Notes: generated by a model from the letters alone, not told the origin. 64,000 nucleotides of DNA from Mesorhizobium qingshengii (GCF_027563465.1 NZ_JAPFQA010000004.1:248001-312000), one strand, 5' to 3'; shown: positions 1-11,779, counted from the first letter of the stretch. Numbers and translations: made by a program.

Positions 1-1575
1 CTGGCGACGCTGTCGTCATCGGGTGCAAGCGAAGCCGATCTGCGTGGCATCATCGCCAAATTCGCGACGGCCAAGGGCTTCTCGGAGACAGGGGCTGTCG
101 TTCACGAACTGGCGGCCACAGGCGACCCGGCGGTGGAGCGGCCGCTTGCGGCACTTGCCGACGGAAATCTCTATATCCGCAAGGCCGATTCCCTTGTCTT
201 CGTCGGCAAGGAGACCGGCGACGGCGTTGAGTTGCTCGACCCGCTAAGCGGCGAGAAGTCGGCCGACGCCGCCAAGGATGACATCACCAAGATCAAGGTC
301 AACAACACGCTGCGCCGCGTCATCCGCGATGCGCTCGGCACGCTGACGCTTGGCGCCAAGGACCCGGCCGTGCGCATCGCCGCCGCCGACACCATGTTCA
401 AGACGCCCGATGCCGCAAACATCGAGCCGCTCGACACCGCGATCGCCAATGAGACCTTGGCAAGCGTCAAGGCCCTGCTCGAACAGGCCCGCGCCGCCTC
501 CGTGCTTGTCTCCGACCGGCCGGATGCCGACAAGCTCGCCGCAATCGCGCTGATCGGCGCACGGGGCGACCGCGACGCGGTTTCGCTGCTTACCTCGGTC
601 GAGGCGAACGCCCCGGACGCGGTCAGGGAAGCGGCGACAGCGGCTATTCGCAACATCAATTCGACGCTGGCGTTCTGGGATGCCGGCCAGAACATCTGGT
701 ACGGCATTTCGCTGGGCTCGGTCTTGTTGCTCGCCGCGATCGGGCTTGCCATTACCTTCGGCGTCATGGGCGTCATCAACATGGCGCATGGCGAGATGGT
801 CATGCTCGGCGCCTACACCACCTTTGTTGTCCAGCAGGTGATCCGCACATCCTTTCCCGGCCTGTTCGACTGGTCGCTGGTGATCGCGCTGCCGCTCGCC
901 TTCCTCGTCGCCGCGCTCGTCGGGCTTGCCATCGAGCGCGGCGTCATCCGCTTCCTCTACGGGCGGCCGCTGGAGACCCTGCTGGCGACTTGGGGCGTCT
1001 CGCTGATCCTGCAGCAGGCCGTGCGCAGCATATTCGGGCCGACCAACCAGGAGGTTGGCAATCCGTCGTGGATGTCGGGCTCGTTCAATGTCGGACAACT
1101 CGCGATCACCTGGAACCGCCTGTGGATCCTGGTTTTCGCGCTCAGCGTCTTCGCGGTGCTGCTCTATGTGATGAAACGCACGCCCTGGGGGCTGCAGATG
1201 CGCGCCGTCACCGCCAACCGGCGCATGGCCGCTTCGATGGGGATCAGGACGCCATGGGTCGACGCGCTGACCTTCGCGCTCGGATCCGGCATTGCCGGGA
1301 TTGCCGGTGTCGCGCTCAGCCAGATCGACAACGTCTCGCCCAATCTCGGCCGCGGCTACATCATCGACAGCTTCATGGTCGTCGTTTTCGGCGGGGTCGG
1401 CAATCTCTGGGGCACGCTGGTCGGCGCCTTCTCGCTCGGCATCGTCAACAAGTTCCTCGAGCCCTATGCCGGCGCGGTGCTCGGCAAGATCGTCGTGCTG
1501 GTCCTCATCATCCTGTTCATCCAGAAGCGCCCGCGCGGCCTGTTCGCGCTCAAGGGCAGGGCGGTGGAAGCATGA
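1..1575 (+). CDS. urtB: Urea ABC transporter permease UrtB (5' end outside window)
   Basis: Inner-membrane permease of the UrtABCDE urea importer. The reading frame is open from base 1, so the start codon and signal peptide lie upstream; 524 residues are visible. The first ~225 are a soluble, Ala/Asp-rich region (the long N-terminal extension typical of UrtB). They are followed by hydrophobic segments of the branched-chain-type permease fold, starting around YGISLGSVLLLAAIGLA and including the conserved NMAHGEMVMLGAY segment. The stop TGA overlaps the urtC start in an ATGA junction, indicating translational coupling. Identification rests on the fold plus four consecutive urt genes. Confidence 0.93.
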   Translation: MATLSSSGASEADLRGIIAKFATAKGFSETGAVVHELAATGDPAVERPLAALADGNLYIRKADSLVFVGKETGDGVELLDPLSGEKSADAAKDDITKIKVNNTLRRVIRDALGTLTLGAKDPAVRIAAADTMFKTPDAANIEPLDTAIANETLASVKALLEQARAASVLVSDRPDADKLAAIALIGARGDRDAVSLLTSVEANAPDAVREAATAAIRNINSTLAFWDAGQNIWYGISLGSVLLLAAIGLAITFGVMGVINMAHGEMVMLGAYTTFVVQQVIRTSFPGLFDWSLVIALPLAFLVAALVGLAIERGVIRFLYGRPLETLLATWGVSLILQQAVRSIFGPTNQEVGNPSWMSGSFNVGQLAITWNRLWILVFALSVFAVLLYVMKRTPWGLQMRAVTANRRMAASMGIRTPWVDALTFALGSGIAGIAGVALSQIDNVSPNLGRGYIIDSFMVVVFGGVGNLWGTLVGAFSLGIVNKFLEPYAGAVLGKIVVLVLIILFIQKRPRGLFALKGRAVEA

Positions 1576-2801
1576 TCAGCGGACGCTTCTTCGCCGCGGG
1601 CGCGGACCGCCGCATCGCCATTACCATCTTCATCCTGCTGGCGGTGGCCATCATCGTGCCGCTGCTTAATCTCGTCGTATCGCCGACGAGCGCCTTCTAT
1701 GTCCCGTCCTATATCGTGGCGCTGACCGGCAAATATCTCTGCTATGCGCTGCTTGCCTTGGCGCTCGACCTCGTCTGGGGCTATTGCGGCATTCTCTCGC
1801 TGGGCCACGGCGCCTTCTTCGCGCTCGGCGGCTATGCGATGGGCATGTATCTCATGCGCCAGATCGGTTCGCGCGGCGTCTATGGCAACCCCATCCTGCC
1901 GGACTTCATGGTGTTCCTGAACTACAAGGAATTGCCGTGGTTCTGGACCGGCTTCGACCATTTCTGGTTCGCTGGCCTCATGGTGCTGGCCGTGCCCGGC
2001 CTGCTCGCCTTCGTCTTCGGCTGGTTTGCCTTCCGCAGCCGTGTCACTGGCGTCTATCTCTCGATCATCACGCAGGCGATGACCTATGCGCTGCTGCTCG
2101 CCTTTTTTCGCAACGACATGGGTTTCGGTGGCAATAACGGCCTGACCGACTTCAAGGATATTCTAGGGTTCAATGTGCAGGCCGACGCGACGCGCTCGGC
2201 GCTGTTCGCCGCCAGCGCGGTGACGCTCGCCCTCGCTGTCTTCGTCACCTGGGCAATCGTCGGCTCCAAATATGGCAAGCTGCTGATGGCCGTGCGTGAC
2301 GCCGAGAGCCGCACGCGCTTCCTCGGCTGGCGGGCCGAGAACGTCAAACTGTTCGCTTTCACTGTCTCGGCCGTCATGGCCGGCACAGCCGGCGCGCTCT
2401 ACGTGCCGCAGGTAGGCATCATCAACCCCGGCGAATTCGATCCGTCCAATTCGATCGAGGTGGTGATCTGGGCAGCCGTCGGCGGTCGTGGCACCATTGT
2501 CGGACCAATCATCGGCGCTCTGCTCGTCAATGCCGGCAAATCCTGGTTCACCGGTGTGCTGCCGGAATTCTGGCTGTTCGCGCTGGGCGGCCTGTTCGTC
2601 GCCGTCACGCTGCTCTTGCCCAAGGGCATCATCGGCATGTGGGATTCCTGGCGCGGTAACGCCAGGGCGTTGCGGGCGGCTTCTGCCGCGCAAGAAGCCG
2701 GCACGTATGTCGACCCGGCGCCGCCGAAGATCATTCGGGCACCAGCAAGAACGCCGGGTGAATGGTCTTCGTCCAACCCCGAACCCCAGCCGGCGGAGTA
2801 A
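1572..2801 (+). CDS. urtC: Urea ABC transporter permease UrtC
   Basis: Second membrane subunit of the urea ABC importer, 409 aa. The start ATG at 1572 overlaps the urtB stop (ATGA). The N-terminus has a hydrophobic helix (ITIFILLAVAIIVPLLNL), then multiple membrane segments of the LivM-like permease family with the conserved stretch LSLGHGAFFALGGYAMGMYL. The C-terminal ~50 residues are Pro/Ala-rich and probably cytoplasmic. It lies in a tight operon with the two ATPase genes that follow. A longer frame extends upstream inside urtB, but the coupled ATG is the obvious start. Confidence 0.93.
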   Translation: MISGRFFAAGADRRIAITIFILLAVAIIVPLLNLVVSPTSAFYVPSYIVALTGKYLCYALLALALDLVWGYCGILSLGHGAFFALGGYAMGMYLMRQIGSRGVYGNPILPDFMVFLNYKELPWFWTGFDHFWFAGLMVLAVPGLLAFVFGWFAFRSRVTGVYLSIITQAMTYALLLAFFRNDMGFGGNNGLTDFKDILGFNVQADATRSALFAASAVTLALAVFVTWAIVGSKYGKLLMAVRDAESRTRFLGWRAENVKLFAFTVSAVMAGTAGALYVPQVGIINPGEFDPSNSIEVVIWAAVGGRGTIVGPIIGALLVNAGKSWFTGVLPEFWLFALGGLFVAVTLLLPKGIIGMWDSWRGNARALRAASAAQEAGTYVDPAPPKIIRAPARTPGEWSSSNPEPQPAE

Positions 2802-2806
2802 GGGAC

Positions 2807-3553
2807 ATGTCGAAGAGCAGCACCATCCTCTACCTCGACGGCGTCTCGGTCTCGTTCGACGGTTTTCGCGCCATCAACAATCTGTCGCTGGTGCTCGGCA
2901 AGGGTGAGATGCGCGCCATCATCGGCCCCAACGGCGCCGGCAAGACGACGATGATGGACATCGTCACCGGCAAGACGCGGCCCGACGAGGGAGAGGTGTT
3001 CTTCGACGGACAGGTCGACCTGACCAAGCACGACGAGGCCGAGATCGCCATGATGGGCATCGGCCGCAAATTCCAGAAGCCGACCGTCTTCGAAAGCCAC
3101 ACGATCGAGGAGAACCTGATGCTGGCGCTGAAGGGGCCGCGCTCGATCTTTCCGGCGCTGTTCCACCGGCGCTCGGCTGCGGAGGCGCGGCAGATCGACG
3201 ACATCCTCGGCATCATCCGGCTTGGCGACAAGCGCGACGAACTGGCGGCCAATCTCAGTCACGGCCAAAAGCAGTGGCTGGAGATCGGCATGCTCTTGGC
3301 GCAGGACCCGAAGCTGCTTCTGGTCGACGAGCCGGTTGCCGGCATGACCGATGCCGAGACCGAGGAAACCGCACGGCTGCTCAAGGACATTGCGCGCGAC
3401 CATTCGGTCATCGTCGTCGAACACGACATGCATTTCGTGCGCGAGCTCGGCGTCAAGGTCACCTGCCTGCACGAGGGCTCGGTACTGTCCGAGGGCACGC
3501 TTGATTTCGTTTCGGCCGACGAGCGCGTCGTCGAAGTCTATCTGGGGAGATGA
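2807..3553 (+). CDS. urtD: Urea ABC transporter ATP-binding protein UrtD
   Basis: Cytoplasmic ATPase of the urea importer, 248 aa. The start ATG at 2807 is preceded by a GGAG at 2794-2797; an upstream in-frame ATG at 2762 would overlap urtC by 40 nt and is less likely. Walker A is GPNGAGKT (residues 40-47) and Walker B is LLLVDEPVAGM. The signature reads LSHGQ instead of LSGGQ, a variant familiar in UrtD proteins. The H-loop lies in VIVVEHDMHFV. Together with UrtE it powers the UrtBC channel. Confidence 0.93.
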   Translation: MSKSSTILYLDGVSVSFDGFRAINNLSLVLGKGEMRAIIGPNGAGKTTMMDIVTGKTRPDEGEVFFDGQVDLTKHDEAEIAMMGIGRKFQKPTVFESHTIEENLMLALKGPRSIFPALFHRRSAAEARQIDDILGIIRLGDKRDELAANLSHGQKQWLEIGMLLAQDPKLLLVDEPVAGMTDAETEETARLLKDIARDHSVIVVEHDMHFVRELGVKVTCLHEGSVLSEGTLDFVSADERVVEVYLGR

Positions 3554-3621
3554 GCATGGTGTGGCGGGTTCAGTTCCATCGCTTCGATCTGTCCTTCCTG
3601 AGGTTCTGGAGAAGGCGCTGA
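3550..3621 (+). CDS. Possible 23-aa coupling peptide between urtD and urtE
   Basis: A 23-codon frame whose ATG overlaps the urtD stop (ATGA) and whose TGA ends one base before the urtE ATG. It encodes an Arg/Phe/Trp-rich peptide beginning MSMVWRVQFHRF. The GGAGAAGG that serves urtE lies inside its last codons. The arrangement suggests ribosomes could run from urtD through this frame into urtE. No homologue is recognised, and chance is a real alternative for such a short frame. Confidence 0.3.
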   Translation: MSMVWRVQFHRFDLSFLRFWRRR

Positions 3622-3622
3622 C

Positions 3623-4318
3623 ATGCTCGAAGTTTCTGATGCCACGCTTCATTACGGCGCCGCCCAGGCGCTGCGTGGCGTGTCGCTGAAGGCGGGCGCC
3701 GGCAAGATCACCTGCGTGCTCGGCCGCAACGGCGTCGGCAAGACCAGTTTGATGAGATCGATCGTTGGCCACCATCGGCTGACGAGCGGAAGCGTTGCCT
3801 TCGAGGGGAAGGCGCTCGACCGGAGCGCGGCGTATGACCGCGCCCGGTCGGGCATCGCATTCGTACCGCAGGGCAGGGAGATCTTTCCGCTGCTGACGGT
3901 GCGGGAAAACCTCGAATCAGGCTTCGCGCCGCTGAAACGGGCCGACCGCAATGTGCCCGCCCATGTCTTCGAGCTGTTTCCGGTCCTGAAGCAGATGCAG
4001 GGTCGCCGTGGCGGTGACCTTTCCGGCGGCCAGCAGCAGCAGCTTGCTATTGGCAGGGCATTGGTGATGCGGCCGAAACTGCTGGTGCTCGACGAGCCGA
4101 CGGAAGGCATCCAGCCTTCGATCATCAAGGATATCGGCCGTGCCATCCGCTATTTGCGCGACCAGGCCGGCATTGCCGTGCTCCTGGTCGAACAGTATCT
4201 CGATTTCTGCCGCGAACTCGCCGACGAGGTGAACATCATGGACCGGGGGCTGATTGTCCACACTGGTCCGGCGGAAGATCTCGACAGGGCGGACGTTCGC
4301 AAGTTCCTGACGGTGTAG
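3623..4318 (+). CDS. urtE: Urea ABC transporter ATP-binding protein UrtE
   Basis: Second ATPase of the urea importer, 231 aa, LivF-like. Walker A is GRNGVGKT (residues 34-41), the signature is LSGGQQQQLAIG, and Walker B is LLVLDEPTEGI. The start ATG has a good GGAGAAGG ribosome site nine bases upstream. It is the last urt gene; no urease genes follow within the window, so urea released in the cell must be handled by genes elsewhere. Nothing recognisable lies in the ~260 bases downstream. Confidence 0.93.
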   Translation: MLEVSDATLHYGAAQALRGVSLKAGAGKITCVLGRNGVGKTSLMRSIVGHHRLTSGSVAFEGKALDRSAAYDRARSGIAFVPQGREIFPLLTVRENLESGFAPLKRADRNVPAHVFELFPVLKQMQGRRGGDLSGGQQQQLAIGRALVMRPKLLVLDEPTEGIQPSIIKDIGRAIRYLRDQAGIAVLLVEQYLDFCRELADEVNIMDRGLIVHTGPAEDLDRADVRKFLTV

Positions 4319-4578
4319 TCCGTCTGGTCGTCACCCGCGCCGTGGTGCCCAATCTTTCTTCAAAGACACCTGCGCAACCCTGGCACGTCGACCATGGCGT
4401 GTTAGTCTTTGATTGGCCTTGGTGAGTCGGCCGCTTTCCGTATCAGTCTGGTTGGTTGCAGATCAGGGGAAGGCGCAGGCTTCAGCCGGCAAGTTCCACG
4501 CAAGCAAGGCTTCCTAACTTCCCTCCTGCGATCTGTTTGTCGTTCAACGCGTTTGGGCACACAGGCCAAGGGACAGCC

Positions 4579-4755
4579 ATGGAACGCTATGTCGAAGATT
4601 ACCAGAAACGGCGGCTTACGGAGCGCGTCGACATCATCACCGCCATCAACATATTGAGGTCCCAAGGGTACGAATACGACGAGCTGATCGAGGAAATCAC
4701 CAAGGTCTTCTATGTCGACCTCGATGCCTTCAATGAAATCGTGATGGCGGCGTAA
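4579..4755 (+). CDS. Small conserved rhizobial protein of unknown function (58 aa)
   Basis: 58 residues, soluble, acidic, beginning MERYVEDYQKRRLTERVD and predicted mostly helical. The start is taken at the ATG at 4579, which has an AAGGGA six bases upstream; the frame remains open further upstream without a good start context. It stands alone between the urt operon and a divergently oriented GGDEF gene. I recognise the type as a small hypothetical common in rhizobia, but no function can be given. Confidence 0.6.
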   Translation: MERYVEDYQKRRLTERVDIITAINILRSQGYEYDELIEEITKVFYVDLDAFNEIVMAA

Positions 4756-4831
4756 AGCTGCCTTCTCCTCTCAGGATCGTCTTGCTGAAACAGGCAAGGC
4801 GGCCATCGCGGTCGACATGTCAGGATCGCAG

Positions 4832-5983
4832 TTAGCCCGCGCGGCGGAATGCCGAGGCGGTGACTTGGTTGCGGCCGCCGCGCTTGGCGGCGTAGAGCGC
4901 CTTGTCGGCGGCGCTGAGCACCTTGTCGAAGCTGAGACCTTCCTTGGTGCCGAAAGCAAATCCAGCGCTGACCGTGCATGTCAGGGGCCCCGCCTCGGTT
5001 TCGATGCGGTACGCGGCGAAAGCTGCCCGTATCGTCTCCGCGGTGGCCTCCACCGTTTCGGGCAAGGTCCGTTTCAACACCAGCGCGAATTCCTCGCCGC
5101 CCATGCGTGCGGCGACGTCGGTCGGTCGAAGATTGCCGGCGAGTTCGCCGGCAAATACCTTCAGGACTTCATCGCCCGCGGCGTGGCCAAATTCATCGTT
5201 GATGGCCTTGAAGCTGTCGAGATCGAACACGACCACGGCGGTGAATGCGCCGACTGGTGCATTGCCATGCAGATCGAACAAGGCGCGGCGGTTAAGCAGG
5301 CCGGTCAAGGGATCGGTCAGCGCATTGCGGCGGTGATGTCTGGCCAGGCGTCCCTGATTGAGCGCCAGCGACAAGGCGCCAATGCCGGTCATGCTGGCGA
5401 TGACGACGATGAGGCTCAGATCCTCGGCCCAGTTGCTTGGTGCATGTCCAAGGATCAGCCTGCCATCCCATGCCAGTGCCGCAGCACACAGCACGAAGGA
5501 TGTGGCCGTTGCCGAATAGAGCACGGCGGCACCGATCGCCAGGGCAGGGGCCTCGGCGCGCCCCTTCCAGTATTCGGCCGCCGTCGCGAACAAAAGCAGC
5601 GCGGCGAACATGTTTTCGAACATGAAGCCGAGACCGTCATAGCCTAGAGCCATGGGCGGTAGCGTCAGCGCAAGCGAAATGCCGCTACCCATCAGGATAC
5701 CTGGCATGGGTGAGCCGCCGCTTCTGAACTGATGGGCGGCGCCAAGCATCATCGAGAAGCCGACAAGCAGCAAGGTGAAGGTGGCCAACCCGAGGACACG
5801 TCCGGGCGTGGCAATGTAGGCGTCATAGGTGAAGACGTCGCCGACCACCAGCAGTGCGCTGATCGCCCATGTCAGCAGGAACTTGTCCGTACGAGCGGTC
5901 AGCCACGTGCCGAACAACGTCAGGCTCAGGCAGGCAGCCGAAAAACCAACTGCCAGCAGAAGTGAGTTGTAGTCGAGCGACAT
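4832..5983 (-). CDS. Membrane-bound diguanylate cyclase (GGDEF domain)
   Basis: Predicted to make cyclic di-GMP from two GTP. Of 383 aa, roughly residues 1-190 form six or more hydrophobic segments (an integral-membrane sensor region). The GGDEF domain occupies the C-terminal ~165 residues, beginning near LTDPLTGLLNRRALFD. The active-site motif is GGEEF, an active form. Five residues before it is RPTD, matching the RxxD inhibitory site, so product feedback inhibition is likely. There is no EAL domain. The start MSLDYNSLL was chosen because the upstream extension is hydrophilic and lacks a ribosome site. Confidence 0.85.
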   Translation of the reverse strand: MSLDYNSLLLAVGFSAACLSLTLFGTWLTARTDKFLLTWAISALLVVGDVFTYDAYIATPGRVLGLATFTLLLVGFSMMLGAAHQFRSGGSPMPGILMGSGISLALTLPPMALGYDGLGFMFENMFAALLLFATAAEYWKGRAEAPALAIGAAVLYSATATSFVLCAAALAWDGRLILGHAPSNWAEDLSLIVVIASMTGIGALSLALNQGRLARHHRRNALTDPLTGLLNRRALFDLHGNAPVGAFTAVVVFDLDSFKAINDEFGHAAGDEVLKVFAGELAGNLRPTDVAARMGGEEFALVLKRTLPETVEATAETIRAAFAAYRIETEAGPLTCTVSAGFAFGTKEGLSFDKVLSAADKALYAAKRGGRNQVTASAFRRAG

Positions 5984-6183
5984 GCCCCTCGTTCCTTGCC
6001 CGCGGCGGTCCCGGATATGCGACTTGGCCAAGCTGGATTCATGCAGCAAGGAGGTATCGATAAGGTTACGATGAGGGCGAAGATGCGCGATTCCGCTGCG
6101 TCAAGGGATCTGAAGCAAAGTGGAAACCGGTTTTGGGATCCGAGGCTCAGGACAAGAAGCTGAAGGGCAGCCGTCCCCGCCCT

Positions 6184-6987
6184 CTAGCTCACGCGTTTCA
6201 TCAGCGCCATCGCCCCGAATGGCGCGCGCACCTTGCCCTCGGTGATGAAGTAGACGAACACGTCGCGTGGCTGCACGGGCGCCTCGGTGGCGGGATCCGC
6301 GCGCGCCAGGTCGGCTGGCACCTTGCCTTCCGCCCAGGTCCTTGCGCGTGCCGCCCACTCATCGAGACCTTTCGGCGTGTAGCAGTCCGGATTGTCATCG
6401 CTGCCGGTCTGCAGCCGGGCATAGATGAAATCGGCGGTGACGTCGGCGATCGCAGGATATTTGGCATGGTCGGCATAGACGATCGCGACCTTGTATTTGC
6501 GAGCGAGCGCAACGAATTCCGGCACGATGAAGCTGTCGTTGCGGACCTCGACCGCATGGCGCAGCGCAACACCGTCCTGCTTTGCCGGAAGCAGTTTCAG
6601 AAAGGCTTCGAAATCATCGGGATCGAATTTCTTGGTCGGCGCGAACTGCCACAGGATCGGTCCGAGCTTTTCGCCGAGTGCGGCAACGCCCGAGCCAAGG
6701 AAACGCATCATCGATTCGCCGGCCTCGCCGAGCACGCGGCGGTTGGTGACGAAGCGGTTGCCCTTCAGCGCATAGACGAACCCGTCGGGCGCCTCGCTTG
6801 CCCATTTGACGAAGGTCGGCTCCTTGAAGCTCGAATAATAGGTGCCGTTGACCTCGATGCTCGGCACTTGCCGGCTGGCATAGTGCAGTTGCTTCGCCTT
6901 GGACAGTTTGTCGGGATAGAAGGACGTGTCCCAGGGCTCGAAGGTCCAGCCGCCCATACCCGAACGGATTGTTCCCGATTTGCCCAT
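6184..6987 (-). CDS. DUF72 (YecE-like) family protein
   Basis: 267 aa, soluble. The N-terminal GTIRSGMGGWTFEPWDTSFY and the following NGTYYSSFKEPTFVKWASEAP are hallmarks of the DUF72/YecE family, a TIM-barrel fold with no established reaction. It also has the family's NDSF and YADHAKYP segments, and ends with a DVFVYFITEGK-type strand. Start is the MGKSGTIRSG methionine, preceded by a GGAGAAG ribosome site on the minus strand. It is a monocistronic minus-strand gene. Confidence 0.8.
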   Translation of the reverse strand: MGKSGTIRSGMGGWTFEPWDTSFYPDKLSKAKQLHYASRQVPSIEVNGTYYSSFKEPTFVKWASEAPDGFVYALKGNRFVTNRRVLGEAGESMMRFLGSGVAALGEKLGPILWQFAPTKKFDPDDFEAFLKLLPAKQDGVALRHAVEVRNDSFIVPEFVALARKYKVAIVYADHAKYPAIADVTADFIYARLQTGSDDNPDCYTPKGLDEWAARARTWAEGKVPADLARADPATEAPVQPRDVFVYFITEGKVRAPFGAMALMKRVS

Positions 6988-7058
6988 GGACTTCTCCTCC
7001 AACATGTTTTCGCTAGGTATTGCGTTGGTCAAATTCGATCCGCAAACGGCTATTTCGA

Positions 7059-7673
7059 TCAGGCGGGCGGCCGCCAATCCGCTGGAAAGATTGTCGGGGT
7101 TCCCGAGGGGTAAAGGCCTTTCCGCAGCCGCATAACGCGAAACTGATTTCCGTCCTCGACGATATCGTAGAGAGCCTTGATCGGCTGATAGCGTGCGCGG
7201 CGATAGTCATGCAACATGACGATCGTATCGGCGTGACATAGCAGTGTCGCCATGAACGCGCATTCCATCCGGCGCCGGCCGTCAATGAAGATGAAGTCGA
7301 ATTTGCGCTTCAGGCTGAACGGCCAGGTCGAATAGTTGAGTTCCGGATCGCGGTCGCCGAGCATGGGGCCCCGGAGGTCGAGGCAGATCGGATGGAAACC
7401 GCTCCACCGCGGCAGCTGAGGCAGGAGTTGATCGAGGAAGGACTGATTGTCGTCGATCGAAAACAGATTGTCGATGGCGAGCTGATGCCTCAACTCAAGC
7501 ATCGCCAGCGTTGTGTGGCCCGCGCCCCATTCCAGATAGGCTCGCGTGCCGGGTTTTACATGCTGCAGCAGGATGCGCTGGAATTCGGACAAATAGTCGG
7601 CGCCGTAAGCATGCGACGAGCGGACCACACCACCCAAGGTCAGTTTGTTTTCCATAGAGCTTCCGGCCTGCAT
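7059..7673 (-). CDS. Class I SAM methyltransferase-like protein
   Basis: 204 aa if started at the ATG that overlaps the stop of the upstream GNAT gene (TGATG); a second ATG six codons later (MENKLTLGG) is also possible. The segment YLEWGAGHTTLAML resembles the glycine-rich SAM-binding motif I of class I methyltransferases. It is followed by a SIDDNQSFLDQLL stretch suggestive of the acidic loop and by FIFIDGRRRMECAF, an IDG motif seen in O-methyltransferase-like proteins. Substrate unknown. The coupling to an acetyltransferase suggests joint expression. Confidence 0.6.
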   Translation of the reverse strand: MQAGSSMENKLTLGGVVRSSHAYGADYLSEFQRILLQHVKPGTRAYLEWGAGHTTLAMLELRHQLAIDNLFSIDDNQSFLDQLLPQLPRWSGFHPICLDLRGPMLGDRDPELNYSTWPFSLKRKFDFIFIDGRRRMECAFMATLLCHADTIVMLHDYRRARYQPIKALYDIVEDGNQFRVMRLRKGLYPSGTPTIFPADWRPPA

Positions 7674-8125
7674 CACATCGCCTTCGCCATGTCGACGAGC
7701 ATCCATCCCGGCCGGTAGGGATTGGGCCGGCGACCGGTCTCGTGGAAACCATAGGCCAGATAAAGCGCGATGTTCCGCTCCATCCTGGCATTGGTGTAGA
7801 GGCGTACCTCCGGCAAGCCCCACAGGCGGGTCTGTTCATCCGCGTGCTTGAGCGGCGCGATGCCGAAGCCCTTGCCCTGAAATTCTGGCGCGACAGCCAC
7901 GGAGAAGATCATGGCGTGATCGTCATGCCGCTCGAGCGTCAGCAGTCCAGCCAACTCGCCGCCACTCTCCAAGAGCCAGACCTCGCCGCCTGCGATGCGT
8001 GGCGCATAATCCTCGGTGACCGGGATCGGCGGTGCGCCAAACAGCGCGGAATAGGGGGCATAGGCCGCCGTGGTTAGCGAGACGACAGTTTGGAGATCAC
8101 AGGCAAGGGCTTTTCTGAGGGTCAT
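7673..8125 (-). CDS. GNAT family N-acetyltransferase
   Basis: 150 aa. The acetyl-CoA-binding motif is visible as VAPEFQGKGFGIAPLKHADEQ, corresponding to the Q/RxxGxG/A loop. It is followed by the typical VRLYTNARMERNIALYLAYGF segment containing the conserved N and Y of motif B. It starts MTLRKALACDLQTVVSLT, a standard GNAT N-terminus. The acceptor is not predictable. Its stop overlaps the start of the downstream methyltransferase-like gene. Confidence 0.8.
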   Translation of the reverse strand: MTLRKALACDLQTVVSLTTAAYAPYSALFGAPPIPVTEDYAPRIAGGEVWLLESGGELAGLLTLERHDDHAMIFSVAVAPEFQGKGFGIAPLKHADEQTRLWGLPEVRLYTNARMERNIALYLAYGFHETGRRPNPYRPGWMLVDMAKAM

Positions 8126-8162
8126 TCAAAAGCTCTCCAGCAGGCTCCAAGCGATCCGGCCA

Positions 8163-11084
<2,922 letters not shown>

Positions 11085-11236
11085 CGCCGGTCGCCGCCTC
11101 AAATCTGGAATTCGTGGGATTGGCGGGTGTTTCCCGGCCATCCCCTATGTAGGTTTTTTTGCCGCCACGTCGAGAGACGCCACAACTCTCGATCAGAAGC
11201 GTTTAACCGTCTTTCGCGCAAAGGGGCAAGCAGAAA

Positions 11237-11251
11237 GAACAAAGGTCGAAC
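11237..11251. promoter_or_regulatory. LexA (SOS) box upstream of uvrA
   Basis: GAAC, seven bases, GAAC: an exact match to the alphaproteobacterial LexA motif (GTTC-N7-GTTC on the other strand). It lies in the uvrA leader, 153 bases from the uvrA start. uvrA is a classical LexA target, so function is likely. It also ends right at the ATG of a 25-codon frame on the plus strand. Confidence 0.75.
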
Positions 11252-11329
11252 ATGCTCCTGACAAAAGCTGGAATATCCACCATTGCTTCAGGAGGCCTGG
11301 CGATCACATTTTTCATAATCGGCTATTGA
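11252..11329 (+). CDS. Possible 25-aa membrane peptide
   Basis: ATG-initiated frame of 25 codons, divergent from uvrA, starting immediately after the LexA box. The peptide has a charged start (MLLTKAG) and then a wholly hydrophobic segment ending AITFFIIGY, enough for one membrane span. There is no clear ribosome site. If transcribed it would be under the same LexA box, resembling SOS-induced toxic membrane peptides. This is inference from position and hydropathy only. Confidence 0.25.
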   Translation: MLLTKAGISTIASGGLAITFFIIGY

Positions 11330-11708
11330 ACGGTTGACGTCCCCGACTCAGGGGAGCAGACTCCAATGGTCAACGAAGCCGGCCGTCTTTCGATGGCCTC
11401 GCCGCCCAGAGGCGGCTTGCGAGACGCCGCAGGCATTTGCGATTGGCGCTTCGGGACGACAACGTCGCAATGGACAAGGAGCGGAGCATGACGCCACCGG
11501 ACAGTCCCTTGAGGCTCCACGTGTCGCTGGAGCCGCGGCAGGCATAAGTGCCAGGGCCAGGCGTTTGCGCCGCCCGACAAACCGTGACCTGCCATATCCC
11601 ACAAAAATCAGAGACTGCTAGTCGGATCGTCGGCTGAATACCGCGAAGCATCCGAAATCAAACGCCGGCAGTACACTCCCGGCAAAATATGGATTTTAGA
11701 TCCAGAAA
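11330..11708. other. Gene-free stretch
   Basis: Short overlapping frames only; none has a ribosome site, family motif or consistent composition. It ends at a strong hairpin with a T run, so part of it could be the body of a small RNA. I see no conserved RNA family that I can name. Confidence 0.4.
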
Positions 11709-11749
11709 AGCCCCGTCCGTTGCTCAAAGCACGGCGGGGCTGTTTTTTT
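11709..11749 (+). terminator. Rho-independent terminator
   Basis: The arms AGCCCCG(T)CCGT and ACGGCGGGGCT form an 11-bp stem with one bulged T around a ten-base loop, followed by seven T residues on the plus strand. On the minus strand it is followed by TTTT, so it could also act weakly in that direction. No annotated plus-strand gene precedes it closely, which raises the possibility of a small RNA ending here. Confidence 0.75.
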
Positions 11750-11779
11750 GTGCGCGACGGTATTTTGGCACGCGCAACG

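Noticed and set aside
4402-4665. Overlapping frames on both strands between urtE and the 58-aa gene
   Set aside because: No ribosome site, no homology pattern, and they overlap the better-supported small gene at 4579.
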